Assembly (NCBI GenBank): GCA_034506315.1 | Contig: JAPDPT010000019.1 | Coordinates: 1-51,313, forward strand | Direction: 5' to 3' | From: a candidate division KSB1 bacterium | Lineage (GTDB): Bacteria > Zhuqueibacterota > Zhuqueibacteria > Oleimicrobiales > Geothermoviventaceae | DNA length: 51,313 bases | Shown here: positions 1 through 9,331 of the stretch, piece by piece | Numbering within the stretch: the stretch's first letter is position 1 | How the letters are laid out: every line of letters begins with the position of its first letter | Notes under the pieces: model-generated | What the model saw: the letters and a program-made list of their open reading frames with translations, nothing else | What the model was told of the DNA's origin: nothing | Databases searched by the model: none | Made by a program: the position numbers and the translations under genes

Positions 1-2
1 AA

Positions 3-836
3 TGCCCGGAGAAAGCCGTCCTGCCCGCCATCGACAAGTTCCAGAGGCAACGGTATTACATCGAGATCTTCAATCGGGGAAGCAAGCCTTTCGACTTTCG
101 CGTCCGCGCCTCCAAGCCTTGGGTGAACGTGAGCCAGACTCGCGGAAGGGTCGAGAAAGAAATCAGGATATGGGTGAGTGTCGATTGGGACAGGGTACCG
201 GCTGGTAGCCACATGGCCAGCCTTCAGATTTCCGGGCCGAAGGGCCGCCGCGTGGAGGTCGAGGTTCCCGTACACAATCCGGCGGTCCCTGAGCAGGAGG
301 TGCGCGGGTGCTTTGTCGAGAGCAACGGCTGCATCTCTATCGAAGCTGAGCACAGCGCGCGTGTGGTGAACACGGGCTCCGTCTTCTGGCAGGTGATCCC
401 AGATCTCGGCCGAACCATGTCCGGTGTCACGCCCTTCCCCGTCACCATGCCCCGCCAGACCCCACCGGGGACGGCCCGCCTTGAGTACGATGTCTACCTC
501 TTCAGCTCGGGGCAGGTGAAAGTGGTTGCCTACCTTTCCCCCACCCTCAACTTCCTAAACACCGACGGTCTGCAGTTCGCCGTGTCCTTTGACGACGAGG
601 TTCCTCAGGTCGTCAATATGCACGCCGGCATGACCTACGACGATTGGGAAGAGAGGGTGCGGAATAACGTCGTAACGACAAGCACCGTACATCTCATTCA
701 GGATCCCGGGCGCCACGTCTTGAAGATCTGGGCAGTGGATCCGGGAGTGGTCTTGCAGAAGATTGTGATCGACGCGGGAGGAGTGAAGCCTTCGTACCTC
801 GGGCCACCAGAAAGCTACCGGGCTCCCCTGAACTGA
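3..836 (+). CDS. GH115 family glucuronidase, C-terminal part (5' truncated by window)
   Basis: The frame is open from base 3 to the stop at 834-836 (277 codons) with no convincing start, so this is the 3' end of a larger gene. The sequence reads as the C-terminal domain of GH115 xylan alpha-1,2-glucuronidases: an EAEH motif near residue 114 of the fragment, then VIPDLGRT, LEYDVYLFSSG, AVSFDDEVPQVVN, and the closing DPGVVLQKIVID and PSYLGPPES segments. Family members remove (4-O-methyl)glucuronic acid from xylan side chains, usually outside the cytoplasm. The catalytic barrel lies upstream of the window and cannot be inspected. The hexuronate-type MFS carrier at 4542 and the GPH symporter at 7446 fit uptake of the released uronate or oligosaccharide. 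Identification is from motif recall, not a search. Confidence 0.85.
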   Translation, partial: CPEKAVLPAIDKFQRQRYYIEIFNRGSKPFDFRVRASKPWVNVSQTRGRVEKEIRIWVSVDWDRVPAGSHMASLQISGPKGRRVEVEVPVHNPAVPEQEVRGCFVESNGCISIEAEHSARVVNTGSVFWQVIPDLGRTMSGVTPFPVTMPRQTPPGTARLEYDVYLFSSGQVKVVAYLSPTLNFLNTDGLQFAVSFDDEVPQVVNMHAGMTYDDWEERVRNNVVTTSTVHLIQDPGRHVLKIWAVDPGVVLQKIVIDAGGVKPSYLGPPESYRAPLN

Positions 837-1048
837 CGGAGGCTCGGAAGCAAGAGACTTGGGGGCCCATGACCCTGCGCCGAGGAGAATGGCCTGGCCT
901 ACTCGGCTTACCTGGGGTTCAGGCGAGGGGAGGGAGGGTGTGGTTGTTCCCCCGCGCCTGAGAGAACGCATGAGGGGAAGGGATCGCATTCGAACAGACA
1001 GCTGAACGGAGTCCCCGTGGCGAACCAGGAATCCGGGAGTGTGAGCGT

Positions 1049-2092
1049 ATGACCGAGGAGCAGTGGAGGCTTCTTCTCGATGTGGTCAGCGGGAGACCGG
1101 TGAGCCCGCTTCCCGTGGCTTTCATTATCGATAGTCCCTGGCTTCCGAACTGGTACGGCATCCAAATCCTCGACTATTTCACGAGCGAAGAGCTCTGGTT
1201 CCAGGCCAATCTGCAGGCTGTGAGGCAATTTCCCCAGGTTCTCTTCCTGCCCGGCTTCTGGGCTGAGTACGGGATGTGCACGGAGCCCTCCGCGTTTGGC
1301 GTCCGTTGCGTATTTCCTCCCAATGAGTTCCCCCAGGTGCACAAGCTTCTGCGCTCGATCGAAGAGGCTGCGGAGCTGCCGCAGCCCGATCCGCGCACCG
1401 ATGGGTTGCTACCCTTTGTCTTGAACCGCTTGAAGCACGCGCGGCCCCGGATCGAAGAGGCAGGGCATCAGATCCGCTTCGCGGTTGCCCGGGGTCCGCT
1501 GAACATCGCGGCCCACCTCCTGGGCACCACGGAATTCCTGACCGCCATGATGCTTGAGCCGGAAAAAACCGAAAGCCTCCTCCACAAAATCACCAGCTTT
1601 CTGAGGGATTGGCTAGAGCTCCAGATGGAGACCTTTCCCACCATTGACGGGGTTTTCCTGCTCGACGACATGATCGGCTTCATTGGACCGCGCGAATTCG
1701 AACGGTTTGGCTTCCCATTCTTCAAGAGGCTCTTCGATTATCCAGTGTCGGTTCGCTTCCTTCACAACGATGCCGACTGCAGGGCCTCGGCTCCTTATCT
1801 ACCGGATATGGGGGTGAATCTCTTCAACATGGGGTTCGAGGTCTCGCTGAATGACCTCAAGCAAATGACGCGGAACGAAGTCGCCTTGATGGGAAATATC
1901 CCGCCCCGTGACGTGCTCGCCGCCGGCACTCCGGACACAGTACGTGCGGCGGTGCAGGAGCTAATCGCTTCCCTCTCGGACCGCCGACGGATCCTCCTTT
2001 CCTGCGGTGGGGGAATGCCCCCCGGGGTGAGGACCGAGAACCTCGTGGCGTTTCTTGAGGGGGCTTGGGGCCAACAAGGGGCCGGCCTGTGA
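1049..2092 (+). CDS. Uroporphyrinogen decarboxylase (URO-D) family protein, methyltransferase-like
   Basis: This 347-residue protein has the URO-D/MtaA-like fold signatures: GPLNIAAHLLG near residue 151, FLHNDADC at 238-244, GNIPPRDVL near 281 and LSCGGGMPPG around C319. True HemE enzymes work in haem synthesis, but relatives such as MtaA and MtbA are zinc-dependent corrinoid methyltransferases. The His239, Cys244 (or Asp241) and Cys319 arrangement resembles that zinc site more than the HemE active site. The gene lies between a GH115 glucuronidase and a secreted BNR-4 protein, 212 bases after the former, so a role in carbohydrate catabolism is more likely than haem synthesis. The ATG has GGGAG about ten bases upstream. 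No corrinoid-binding protein is in the window, so the substrate is unknown. Confidence 0.8.
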   Translation: MTEEQWRLLLDVVSGRPVSPLPVAFIIDSPWLPNWYGIQILDYFTSEELWFQANLQAVRQFPQVLFLPGFWAEYGMCTEPSAFGVRCVFPPNEFPQVHKLLRSIEEAAELPQPDPRTDGLLPFVLNRLKHARPRIEEAGHQIRFAVARGPLNIAAHLLGTTEFLTAMMLEPEKTESLLHKITSFLRDWLELQMETFPTIDGVFLLDDMIGFIGPREFERFGFPFFKRLFDYPVSVRFLHNDADCRASAPYLPDMGVNLFNMGFEVSLNDLKQMTRNEVALMGNIPPRDVLAAGTPDTVRAAVQELIASLSDRRRILLSCGGGMPPGVRTENLVAFLEGAWGQQGAGL

Positions 2093-2277
2093 TTGTAGGC
2101 TGGGGAATTGCCCCTTGCCCCTGGCAGGACGCGCCATCTGTAGCGGACGTCCGCCGGAAAGATTCAGGCAAGAAGGCTACGGCTGAGTAGCGGGGGAGGA
2201 GGTGTACGAAGAGGGCTGCCTGTTTGGACGCGTGGGACGGCTGGTCGGGCTGCGGGTAGGCGAATGGAAGGGATGCA

Positions 2278-4533
2278 GTGCCACGTGAGATGACAAGGAC
2301 TTCAATCTATCAGGTTCTAACCGCTGTGGGGGTAGCCCTCGGGAGTCTGCAGCTAAGCTTCGCCCGGGCGCAGGAGGGTCCGGACTGGGTTCGTGGACAT
2401 CTGGTCCAGGTCAATGACAACGGTGCGTGGTGCTGGTACCAGGACGAACGGGCAGTTGTGGACGCGTCGGCCGGCAAGCTTCTGGTTGGGTCGGTGGCCA
2501 GCGGCTCGGGCTGCGGCGGGCCCTCTCGGAACGGCAATGTCGAAGCGGTCGTCCTGGATCTCACCACCCGCCAGGCGACCCGATACGTGCTCACGCGTGC
2601 CGGCTGCGATGACCACAATGCCCCGGCGTTCTTGGTACGACCCGATGGAAAATACCTGGCGATGTACGCTCAGCACTACGACACAGCCAGCCGGTACCGG
2701 ATCTTCGACGGGGCCAGCTGGTCGCCGGAGCGCCAGTTTGACTGGAGCGGGATTCCAGGCGGAACCGATTTCTCGGCCACCTACTCGAACCTCCATCGCT
2801 TGGCAGCCGAGGGCCGCGTGTACAACTTCGTGCGATGCTACGGTCGCAGCCCCAATTTCATGGTCTCCCACAACCTGGGCGACACTTGGTCGTATGGGGG
2901 CCTTCTAACATATCCCGACGTGTCCATCGGGTACGTGAACGGATACTTCAAGTACTGGAGCAACGGTGTCGACCGGATCGACTTTGTGTGCACCGAGCAC
3001 CACCCCCGCGACTATAACACAAGCCTCTACCACGGCTACATCAGACGCGGGCAGAGCTTTGACTCCTACGGCACACTGCGGGACTCGACGATCTTCGATA
3101 AGCACGCACCAAGGCCTGCCGATTTTACTCTCGTCTTCGCCGCCAATACCGTCGTCCAAGGCGTCGTGATGAGCCGCTGCTGGAACATTGACCTGCAGGC
3201 CTACAAAGACGGCACGATCGCCGTCCTATTCAAAGCCCGGATGAATGACGACCCCGATTCGCCTTCGGACGATCCTGAGCACGCCTTTCTGTACGCGCGT
3301 TTCGACGGTCGCCGCTGGCAGGCCCACTACCTGTGTCGTGCGGGCAAGAAGCTGTACAGCGCGGAACAGGACTATACGGGGCTGGGAGCTCTCCACCCTG
3401 CGGATCCCAACATCGTGTTTGTTTCGACGCCGTATGATCCCAGGGACGATTCGTTCCTCGGCGTGCACGAGATTTTCCGGGGCACGACCCCCGACAGCGG
3501 AAGGACGTGGGAATGGACCCCCGTGACCTATCATTCCACCCGCGATAATCTCCGACCCATCGTGCCCGCTTGGGACGGCGGGAGGACCATCCTCCTCTGG
3601 ATGCGGGGGAGCTACTTTAGCGCGCAGTCCTTCGACGCCGCAATCGTGGCGCTGATCGAGGAAGAGCAGGGGACCGCATGGCCGCCCATGGTCTACGTGG
3701 ATGCGACACCCCAAAACACACGACGGGCCGATGGTGCGGCCCTGGATGCCACTGGACCAAGCAGTGCCCAGGGTGCGGCAGACGGCCGGTGGCACCTACG
3801 GACAGGCTACGGCAACGGCGACACGCTGCTTACCTCGGCCGAGCTGGGGGGCGAAGATGCCCCTACGCTGACCACGGCTGTTGTCCTGTCCCAGCCGGGG
3901 GAATATGACATCTGGGTCAACTTCTGGGGCAAGCCAGGTGCGGACTGGAGGATCAAGGCGGGCCTGTCTCGTGACCGCCTCCAGGTCTTTCGCCAGATGG
4001 CCTGTCAGCGTGTCCAGCCAGGGTGGCACTCCTCGGAGCTCGTCCTCGAGGAGGCTGGCGGCCTATATCTTTACCAGGCCTACGTGGGACGGGTTCACGT
4101 GGAAGCCGAGGACACCCTTCAGGTGTTCGTGGATGACGAAGCCGTTCCGGCGGGCGGAAGCTCCCGGAGCGGGGACAGGGTCCGAACCTGGTACGATGGC
4201 GTAAGCTTCGCCGCAGCCACTTCTGGTACTCCGGTGCGAGCGTCGGGCCGCCCGCAGGCTCAGGTGGCGGCGGGTTTTCGCCTGTACCCGAGTTTCCCCA
4301 ACCCGTTCAACTTGGCCACTCGCTTAGTTTTCTCCCTCGATCGCGATGGATACGTGAGGCTGACCGTGGTTGACCCCGAGGGGCGGAAGGTGGCGACGCT
4401 CGCGGAGGGACGGATGAGCCGCGGTCAGTACAGCTGGGTGTGGGATGCAGACGGCTTTCCGTCCGGCGTGTACATCGCCGTGCTCGAGGTGGACGGATCG
4501 GTGCGGTCGACAAAGATGCTGCTTATCCGGTGA
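2278..4533 (+). CDS. Secreted BNR-4 repeat protein with C-terminal sorting domain
   Basis: A 751-residue exported protein. A GTG start at 2278 is favoured because GGAAGGGA sits just upstream. Residues 1 to about 31 form a signal peptide ending in ARA. Residues about 38-440 look like the BNR-4 seven-bladed propeller (NDNGAWCWYQDERAVVD, CDDHNAPAFLVRPDGKY, TDFSATYSNLH), a family that includes ulvan-lyase-type and other polysaccharide-active proteins. Residues about 455-640 form a beta-sandwich-like linker region. Residues from about 667 (LYPSFPNPFN, then FPSGVYIAVLE) form a FlgD-like/type IX secretion C-terminal domain. The protein is probably displayed or secreted and acts on a polysaccharide. 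Lyase or hydrolase activity cannot be assigned from sequence alone. It lies directly upstream of the MFS carrier. Confidence 0.82.
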   Translation: MPREMTRTSIYQVLTAVGVALGSLQLSFARAQEGPDWVRGHLVQVNDNGAWCWYQDERAVVDASAGKLLVGSVASGSGCGGPSRNGNVEAVVLDLTTRQATRYVLTRAGCDDHNAPAFLVRPDGKYLAMYAQHYDTASRYRIFDGASWSPERQFDWSGIPGGTDFSATYSNLHRLAAEGRVYNFVRCYGRSPNFMVSHNLGDTWSYGGLLTYPDVSIGYVNGYFKYWSNGVDRIDFVCTEHHPRDYNTSLYHGYIRRGQSFDSYGTLRDSTIFDKHAPRPADFTLVFAANTVVQGVVMSRCWNIDLQAYKDGTIAVLFKARMNDDPDSPSDDPEHAFLYARFDGRRWQAHYLCRAGKKLYSAEQDYTGLGALHPADPNIVFVSTPYDPRDDSFLGVHEIFRGTTPDSGRTWEWTPVTYHSTRDNLRPIVPAWDGGRTILLWMRGSYFSAQSFDAAIVALIEEEQGTAWPPMVYVDATPQNTRRADGAALDATGPSSAQGAADGRWHLRTGYGNGDTLLTSAELGGEDAPTLTTAVVLSQPGEYDIWVNFWGKPGADWRIKAGLSRDRLQVFRQMACQRVQPGWHSSELVLEEAGGLYLYQAYVGRVHVEAEDTLQVFVDDEAVPAGGSSRSGDRVRTWYDGVSFAAATSGTPVRASGRPQAQVAAGFRLYPSFPNPFNLATRLVFSLDRDGYVRLTVVDPEGRKVATLAEGRMSRGQYSWVWDADGFPSGVYIAVLEVDGSVRSTKMLLIR

Positions 4534-4541
4534 GGTGCGGA

Positions 4542-5825
4542 GTGGGCGAAAGCAGGGCTGGTCTGGAAGGAAGCGGGGGGCGAGTCGGCAACTTCCGATG
4601 GGTGATCGTGGGGTTGGTTTTCCTGGCCACCACGATCAACTACGTGGATCGGATGGTGATGGGTATCCTGGCCCCGACATTGCAGAGAGAGATCCAGTGG
4701 TCGGAGCACGAGTACGGCTATATCGTTACCGCATTTACGACGGCCTACGCCATCGGCCTGGTGTCCATGGGAAGACTCACGGATGTGGTGGGCACCAAGA
4801 TTGGGTACGCGATCGCTCTCGTGGGCTGGAGCCTTGCCGCCATGGCTCATGCCCTGGCCCGCTCGCCCTTTGGATTCGCTGCCGCTCGTTTCGGCCTGGG
4901 ACTGTTCGAAGCCGGGAACTTCCCCTCCGCCGTCAAGACGGTGGCCGAGTGGTTCCCCAAGAAGGAGAGAGCTCTGGCTACCGGCCTGTTTAATGCCGGG
5001 ACGAATGTGGGAGCGATCCTGGCCCCCCTGATCGTTCCTTGGCTAACCCTTCGCTGGGGATGGCAGGAGGCATTTCTCGTCACAGGCGGACTCGGCTTCC
5101 TCTGGCTGTTCCTGTGGTTTGGCCTTTACGACCGGCCCGAGCGGCATCGCCTGCTCACCAGGCAGGAGTTCGAGTACATTCGCTCAGATCCCCCGGATCC
5201 GGAGGCGAAAATTCCGTGGCGGACCTTAATCCTGCACCGCGAGACGTGGGCCTTCGCGACCGGCAAATTCCTTACCGACGCGGCATGGTGGTTCTACCTG
5301 TTCTGGATCCCGAAATTCCTCAATGAGCGGTACGGCATCGGGCTGACTCACGTTGGATTGCCCCTGATCGTGATTTACCTGTCGGCCGACCTGGGAAGCA
5401 TTGGAGGCGGATGGCTGTCGTCGTTCTTCATTAGGCGAGGCTGGTCGATCGATCGGAGCCGGAAGCTGGCCATGCTCATTTGCGCCCTGTGCGTCACCCC
5501 CGTCACCCTCGCCTCGCAGGCGGGGTCGGCTTGGCTTGCGGTGGGACTGTTCAGCCTCGCAACCGCTTCGCACCAGGGCTGGTCGGCCAACCTGTTTACC
5601 CTTGTGACGGATATGTTCCCTCGCAAGGCCGTGGGGTCCGTTGTAGGCCTGGGGGGAATGGCGGGGGCGATCAGCGGTATGCTTATCGCCAGCTTCACGG
5701 GATGGGTCCTCGAGCTCACCGGGAGCTACGTAATGCCACTGCTGTTCGCGGGCGTGGCCTACCTTTTGTCGCTCCTCATCATCAATCTCCTTGTCCCTGA
5801 GGTGCGGCAGGTGGAGTTTGACTGA
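4542..5825 (+). CDS. MFS transporter, ACS family (hexuronate/galactonate type)
   Basis: A 427-residue membrane protein with 12 predicted membrane segments. The N-terminal TTINYVDRMVMGILAPTLQ and the following IVTAFTTAYAIGL are typical of ExuT-like anion:cation symporters that take up hexuronates or hexonates. The GxLTDVVGTKIG loop is the usual MFS motif between helices 2 and 3. The open frame extends back into the preceding gene. The GTG at 4542 is preferred because GAGG lies six bases upstream and it begins eight bases after the stop of the BNR-4 gene. With GH115 upstream, uptake of glucuronate or a related uronate is the simplest reading. Substrate is inferred from family and context only. 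Confidence 0.82.
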   Translation: MGESRAGLEGSGGRVGNFRWVIVGLVFLATTINYVDRMVMGILAPTLQREIQWSEHEYGYIVTAFTTAYAIGLVSMGRLTDVVGTKIGYAIALVGWSLAAMAHALARSPFGFAAARFGLGLFEAGNFPSAVKTVAEWFPKKERALATGLFNAGTNVGAILAPLIVPWLTLRWGWQEAFLVTGGLGFLWLFLWFGLYDRPERHRLLTRQEFEYIRSDPPDPEAKIPWRTLILHRETWAFATGKFLTDAAWWFYLFWIPKFLNERYGIGLTHVGLPLIVIYLSADLGSIGGGWLSSFFIRRGWSIDRSRKLAMLICALCVTPVTLASQAGSAWLAVGLFSLATASHQGWSANLFTLVTDMFPRKAVGSVVGLGGMAGAISGMLIASFTGWVLELTGSYVMPLLFAGVAYLLSLLIINLLVPEVRQVEFD

Positions 5826-5998
5826 CGGGTCAAGTGGTCGCAGAAAGGGGTGAATCCTGAGCCGATGGGGAATGCCGTAAGGACACGCGAGGGAACTTCA
5901 TAGCGCCTGCGTGGCTTCGCATCAGGTGCACGGGTGTCCCGGCAGGAGAAAAACGCGCTTAGCTGCATGGCAGAGGCACGGAGAGCAAGGAGGTGGCT

Positions 5999-7405
5999 GT
6001 GTCTGAGGCGGCACGAAGAGACCAACCGGATGGCGGCATTTCGCGGCGCACGTTCCTGAGGTGGGTTGGCCTCGCCGGAGCGGGGATGGTCGTTGGCCGG
6101 TCGTGGGCCTCTGGAAGCACCGTGGCGGAGAGAGCGGGGACCAGAGGCGGGGCGACCCTCGTCGCTGTGACCGAGGTTTCCACCTACGAACGCGCCCTGA
6201 TCCGGCAGAAGGTCCAGCACCTGTTCGAATCCCTCGGGGGCATCTCAGACCTCGTGGGCCCGGGGACTAAGGTCGCAATCAAGCTCAACCTAACCGGGGG
6301 TTCCGGGACGGCCTATCACTTTCGTCTGGGAGGAAAGGACATACGAGACACCATGTGGACCCACCCCGAGGTGCTCCGGGCTGTGGGCGAGCTGTTGATC
6401 GATTGCGGCGTCCGTCCATCTGACCTGTACATTGTAGAGGCTTTGTGGGACCGTGCGTCCTACTACAATTTTGGCTACCGGGACGTCCAGACAAGTCTCG
6501 GCGCGCAGTTTGTGGACTTGAACGCTGCCCCCTTCGTTCAGGCCAGTGTCGGCGAACCCCACTTCCGTTACGAAAGCTTTGTGCTGAACCGGATCCTTCA
6601 GGAGGTGCATGTCTACGTCTCGATCCCGAAATTGAAGCACCACTACGAAGCGGGGATCACGGGTGCGCTGAAGAACCAGATCGGCATCACACCCCTCTCG
6701 TACTACAAGAGGTCAAGCTCGGACGGGAACCGTTCGAAGCTTCACTACGGCCAGGAGGGCGAGAACGTGGGGACTCACCTTCCGCGGGCAATCTGTGACC
6801 TGAATCTGGTTCGGCCTGTCCATCTTGCCGTGATAGACGGTGTGAAAAACGCCCTTGGAGGCGAAGGTGCCTGGAATCCCACGTTCGTGCCGGCAGAATC
6901 CCACGTGCTCCTGGCGGGCAAGGATCCGATAGCCACCGACGCGATTGCCGCCCTGCTCTTGGGATTGAACCCCGAAGAGGAGACCCTGCCTCTTCCCGAC
7001 GGAGTTCGGCGCTGCGATAATCACCTCGATCTCTTGCGCCAATGCGGGAAAGGGACGAACCGCTTGAGTGAGATCCAGGTCGTCGGCGACGGGGCAGGCC
7101 GGGTAACGGGAGTGTGGCACGGGCAAGAGAAGGGCTTGGCCGAGCGGCCGAGGATCCTGTGGAGCTACCCCAACCCGTTCAATGCGGTCACGCGTGTTCA
7201 TTTCGAGGTGCCAGCTGCGGGTTGGGTGGAGCTGGAGACCTTCGACGCGGTAGGGCGGCGCGTTGGCCGGCTGTACAAGGGCTGGGTGCCGGCGGGAGAA
7301 CACCAGGTGAGCTGGGACGCTCGCGGACTTCCGAGCGGGGTTTACTTCTGCCGACTTCAATACGGCCGGACCTACCATACCACCAGACTGGTGCTCGAGA
7401 GATAG
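5999..7405 (+). CDS. DUF362 protein with Tat signal and C-terminal sorting domain
   Basis: A 468-residue protein. It starts with a twin-arginine signal (ISRRTFLRWVG then a hydrophobic stretch ending ASG). The body carries DUF362 features: TKVAIKLNLTGG near 100, THPEVLRAVGELL, IPKLKHHYEAGITGALKNQ and DPIATDAIAA. The last 80 residues begin with WSYPNPFNAVTRV and end GLPSGVYFCRLQYG, a FlgD-like/type IX sorting domain. GTG at 5999 is chosen over GTG at 5993 because AAGGAGG (5987-5993) would overlap the earlier start and sits five bases before the later one. DUF362 has no established reaction. No CxxC cluster motif is visible, unlike some family members. Combining a folded-protein export signal with an outer-surface sorting domain is unusual. 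Confidence 0.8.
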   Translation: MSEAARRDQPDGGISRRTFLRWVGLAGAGMVVGRSWASGSTVAERAGTRGGATLVAVTEVSTYERALIRQKVQHLFESLGGISDLVGPGTKVAIKLNLTGGSGTAYHFRLGGKDIRDTMWTHPEVLRAVGELLIDCGVRPSDLYIVEALWDRASYYNFGYRDVQTSLGAQFVDLNAAPFVQASVGEPHFRYESFVLNRILQEVHVYVSIPKLKHHYEAGITGALKNQIGITPLSYYKRSSSDGNRSKLHYGQEGENVGTHLPRAICDLNLVRPVHLAVIDGVKNALGGEGAWNPTFVPAESHVLLAGKDPIATDAIAALLLGLNPEEETLPLPDGVRRCDNHLDLLRQCGKGTNRLSEIQVVGDGAGRVTGVWHGQEKGLAERPRILWSYPNPFNAVTRVHFEVPAAGWVELETFDAVGRRVGRLYKGWVPAGEHQVSWDARGLPSGVYFCRLQYGRTYHTTRLVLER

Positions 7406-7445
7406 GTAGGCATCCAATCGAGAACGGAAAAGACGGGAGTGACCC

Positions 7446-8858
7446 ATGGAGTCCCAGACTGCACGACTCAAGCTGAAAGAGAAGGTGGGTTACGCTGTGG
7501 GGGATACAGCTTCGAATCTCTTCTTCCAGACCTTCATGCTCTTCCTGATGTACTTCTACACCGATGTCTTCGGACTACCCGCCGCGGCTGTGGGCACTAT
7601 GTTCCTGATCACACGCATATGGGACGCCGTCAATGACCCCATCATGGGCATGATCGCCGATCGGACGAACAGCCGCTGGGGCAAGTTTCGCCCGTACCTG
7701 CTGTGGGCGGCCATCCCCTTCGGAATCATGGGGATTCTGACCTTCACAACACCGAATCTCTCAACCTCGGGCAAGCTGATCTACGCCTATGTGACTTACA
7801 CCCTGATGATGATGGCCTACACGGCGGTGAATGTGCCGTACTCGGCCCTCATGGGGGTAATTACCCCTGACTCAATGGAAAGGACCGAAATCTCCTCCTA
7901 CCGCTTTGTTGCAGCGTTCGTCGGCGGGGTGATCGTCCAGGCGAGCACGATGTCCATGGTTCGCTACTTCGGACGCGGAAATGAGGCGGTGGGTTGGCGC
8001 TCGGCGATGAGCGTGCTTTCTGTGCTGGCGGTCTCGCTCTTCGTGGTGACGTTTCTCACGACCAAGGAAAGGGTCTATCCGCCGAAGGGCCAGAAAAGCA
8101 ACTTCCGGCAGGACCTGAAAGACTTGTTCACGAACGTGCCGTGGCTTCTGATCGCCGGCGCCACGGTGATGCAGCTGATGTACATCGTCACGCGCAACAG
8201 TTCGATCATGTACTACTTCAAGTACTACGTCCAGGACCAGCGCCTAAACCTCTTCGGCAAGGTCATTGCCCTCCCGTTCGACACATTTGCCTCGTCCTTC
8301 ATGCTTTCCGGCACAATCGCGACGATCCTCGGCGCTGTGCTGGCCAAATGGTTTGCCAAGGTGCTGGATAAGCGGAATACCTACGCCGGATTCCTGGCCC
8401 TCAGTTCTCTGCTTACTACTTGCTATTACTTCATCAAACCCCAGGAGGTTGTACTGATCTATCTCATCAACATTCTTCTCTCATTCCTGCTCGGACCTGT
8501 GTCCGTTCTCCAGTGGGCCATGTATACCGACACAGCCGACTACGGTGAGTGGAAGAAAGGGCGCCGGGCCACGGGTCTCGTAATGTCGGCCTCCCTCTTC
8601 GCACTGAAGCTGGGCCTGACCCTGGGGGGCGCGGTCTCTGGATGGATCCTTGGCTACTATGGCTTCGTGGCGAACCAGCCTCAGACGCCGGAGACGCTCT
8701 ACGGGATCCGAATGCTGATGAGCTTTTACCCGGCAATCCCGGGGCTTGTAGGCGCTGCGCTCATGATCTTCTATCCGCTCAGCAACCGGATGATGAAGAA
8801 GATTGAGCAGGATCTTGCGGAGAGGCGGCGGGCGGTCGCCCAATCGGCTCTTGCCTAA
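7446..8858 (+). CDS. GPH-family sugar:cation symporter (MelB/YicJ-like)
   Basis: A 470-residue carrier with about 12 membrane segments. It matches the glycoside-pentoside-hexuronide:cation symporter family: the EKVGYAVGDTASNLFFQ start, ITRIWDAVNDPIMGMIADR in the first loop, RWGKFRPYLLW after helix 2, and YTDTADYGEWKKGRRATGL in the second half. These carriers move oligosaccharides or uronides with Na+ or H+ across the inner membrane. GGGAG lies about seven bases before the ATG. It follows the DUF362 gene by 40 bases and closes the polysaccharide block that begins with GH115, so xylo-oligosaccharide or glucuronide uptake is a reasonable guess. Confidence 0.87.
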   Translation: MESQTARLKLKEKVGYAVGDTASNLFFQTFMLFLMYFYTDVFGLPAAAVGTMFLITRIWDAVNDPIMGMIADRTNSRWGKFRPYLLWAAIPFGIMGILTFTTPNLSTSGKLIYAYVTYTLMMMAYTAVNVPYSALMGVITPDSMERTEISSYRFVAAFVGGVIVQASTMSMVRYFGRGNEAVGWRSAMSVLSVLAVSLFVVTFLTTKERVYPPKGQKSNFRQDLKDLFTNVPWLLIAGATVMQLMYIVTRNSSIMYYFKYYVQDQRLNLFGKVIALPFDTFASSFMLSGTIATILGAVLAKWFAKVLDKRNTYAGFLALSSLLTTCYYFIKPQEVVLIYLINILLSFLLGPVSVLQWAMYTDTADYGEWKKGRRATGLVMSASLFALKLGLTLGGAVSGWILGYYGFVANQPQTPETLYGIRMLMSFYPAIPGLVGAALMIFYPLSNRMMKKIEQDLAERRRAVAQSALA

Positions 8859-9331
8859 CCGGAGGACCTGCTTCGGGCAAGGTGCCGATGCAGGTCCGGC
8901 GGAAGAAAGGGGGTGGCCATCGGAGGGTAGATCCTCTCGAAGCCCCCGCGCTACCCCGCGGAGGTCTGGAGCGCGCCGAGGGTGGCGAGTGTGGTCGGCA
9001 GCCCACGGAGGCCAAGGAAACAAGGGGAGCTGTTCCTACGGTGCCGAGGAAGCACCGGGTTTCTCTCGTCGGGGCCGGCTCCGCGAGGAAGGGGCGTGTG
9101 CTCATATGGATCGCTCGTTGGGGAAGCCGGAGATGCTCCCGTGGGCCGAACTCGCGGAATCTGTGGCGCCCGGGAGAGGGCGCGGACCCAGGGCTGAGGT
9201 TTTCCTCTTGGGCGGAAGTTCGGGGTAGGTGGCCCCGCAGAAGCTACCGGGGGCTGCGTCTTGTCCAATTGGGCCGGTGGGGAGGGGGTTCCTGTGGGGT
9301 GTCCTCGTCCGACGATGAGCAGGACGTCGCG
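8859..9331. other. Intergenic region between convergent genes
   Basis: 473 bases between the convergent GPH symporter and DUF72 genes. Open frames here are rich in Arg, Gly and Pro, have no good ribosome site, and run into the DUF72 gene on the other strand; I do not accept them as genes. The only structure I can support is the hairpin at 8864-8897 just after the symporter stop. I see no tRNA, repeat array or recognisable RNA element. Confidence 0.6.
8864..8897 (+). terminator. Possible terminator hairpin after GPH symporter
   Basis: A perfect 8-bp inverted repeat (GGACCTGC / GCAGGTCC) with an 18-base loop begins six bases after the symporter stop codon. There is no run of T after it, so it could be a processing or stabilising hairpin rather than an intrinsic terminator. 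Confidence 0.35.

Noticed and set aside
2101-2154. GGGG/CCCC stem and GCGGACGTCCGC palindrome after the first URO-D gene
   Set aside because: Stems are short and no T-run follows; such palindromes are frequent at this GC content.
5826-5998. Riboswitch-like hairpins before the DUF362 gene
   Set aside because: Two small GC hairpins (about 5906-5941) exist, but conserved loops of known riboswitch classes are missing.
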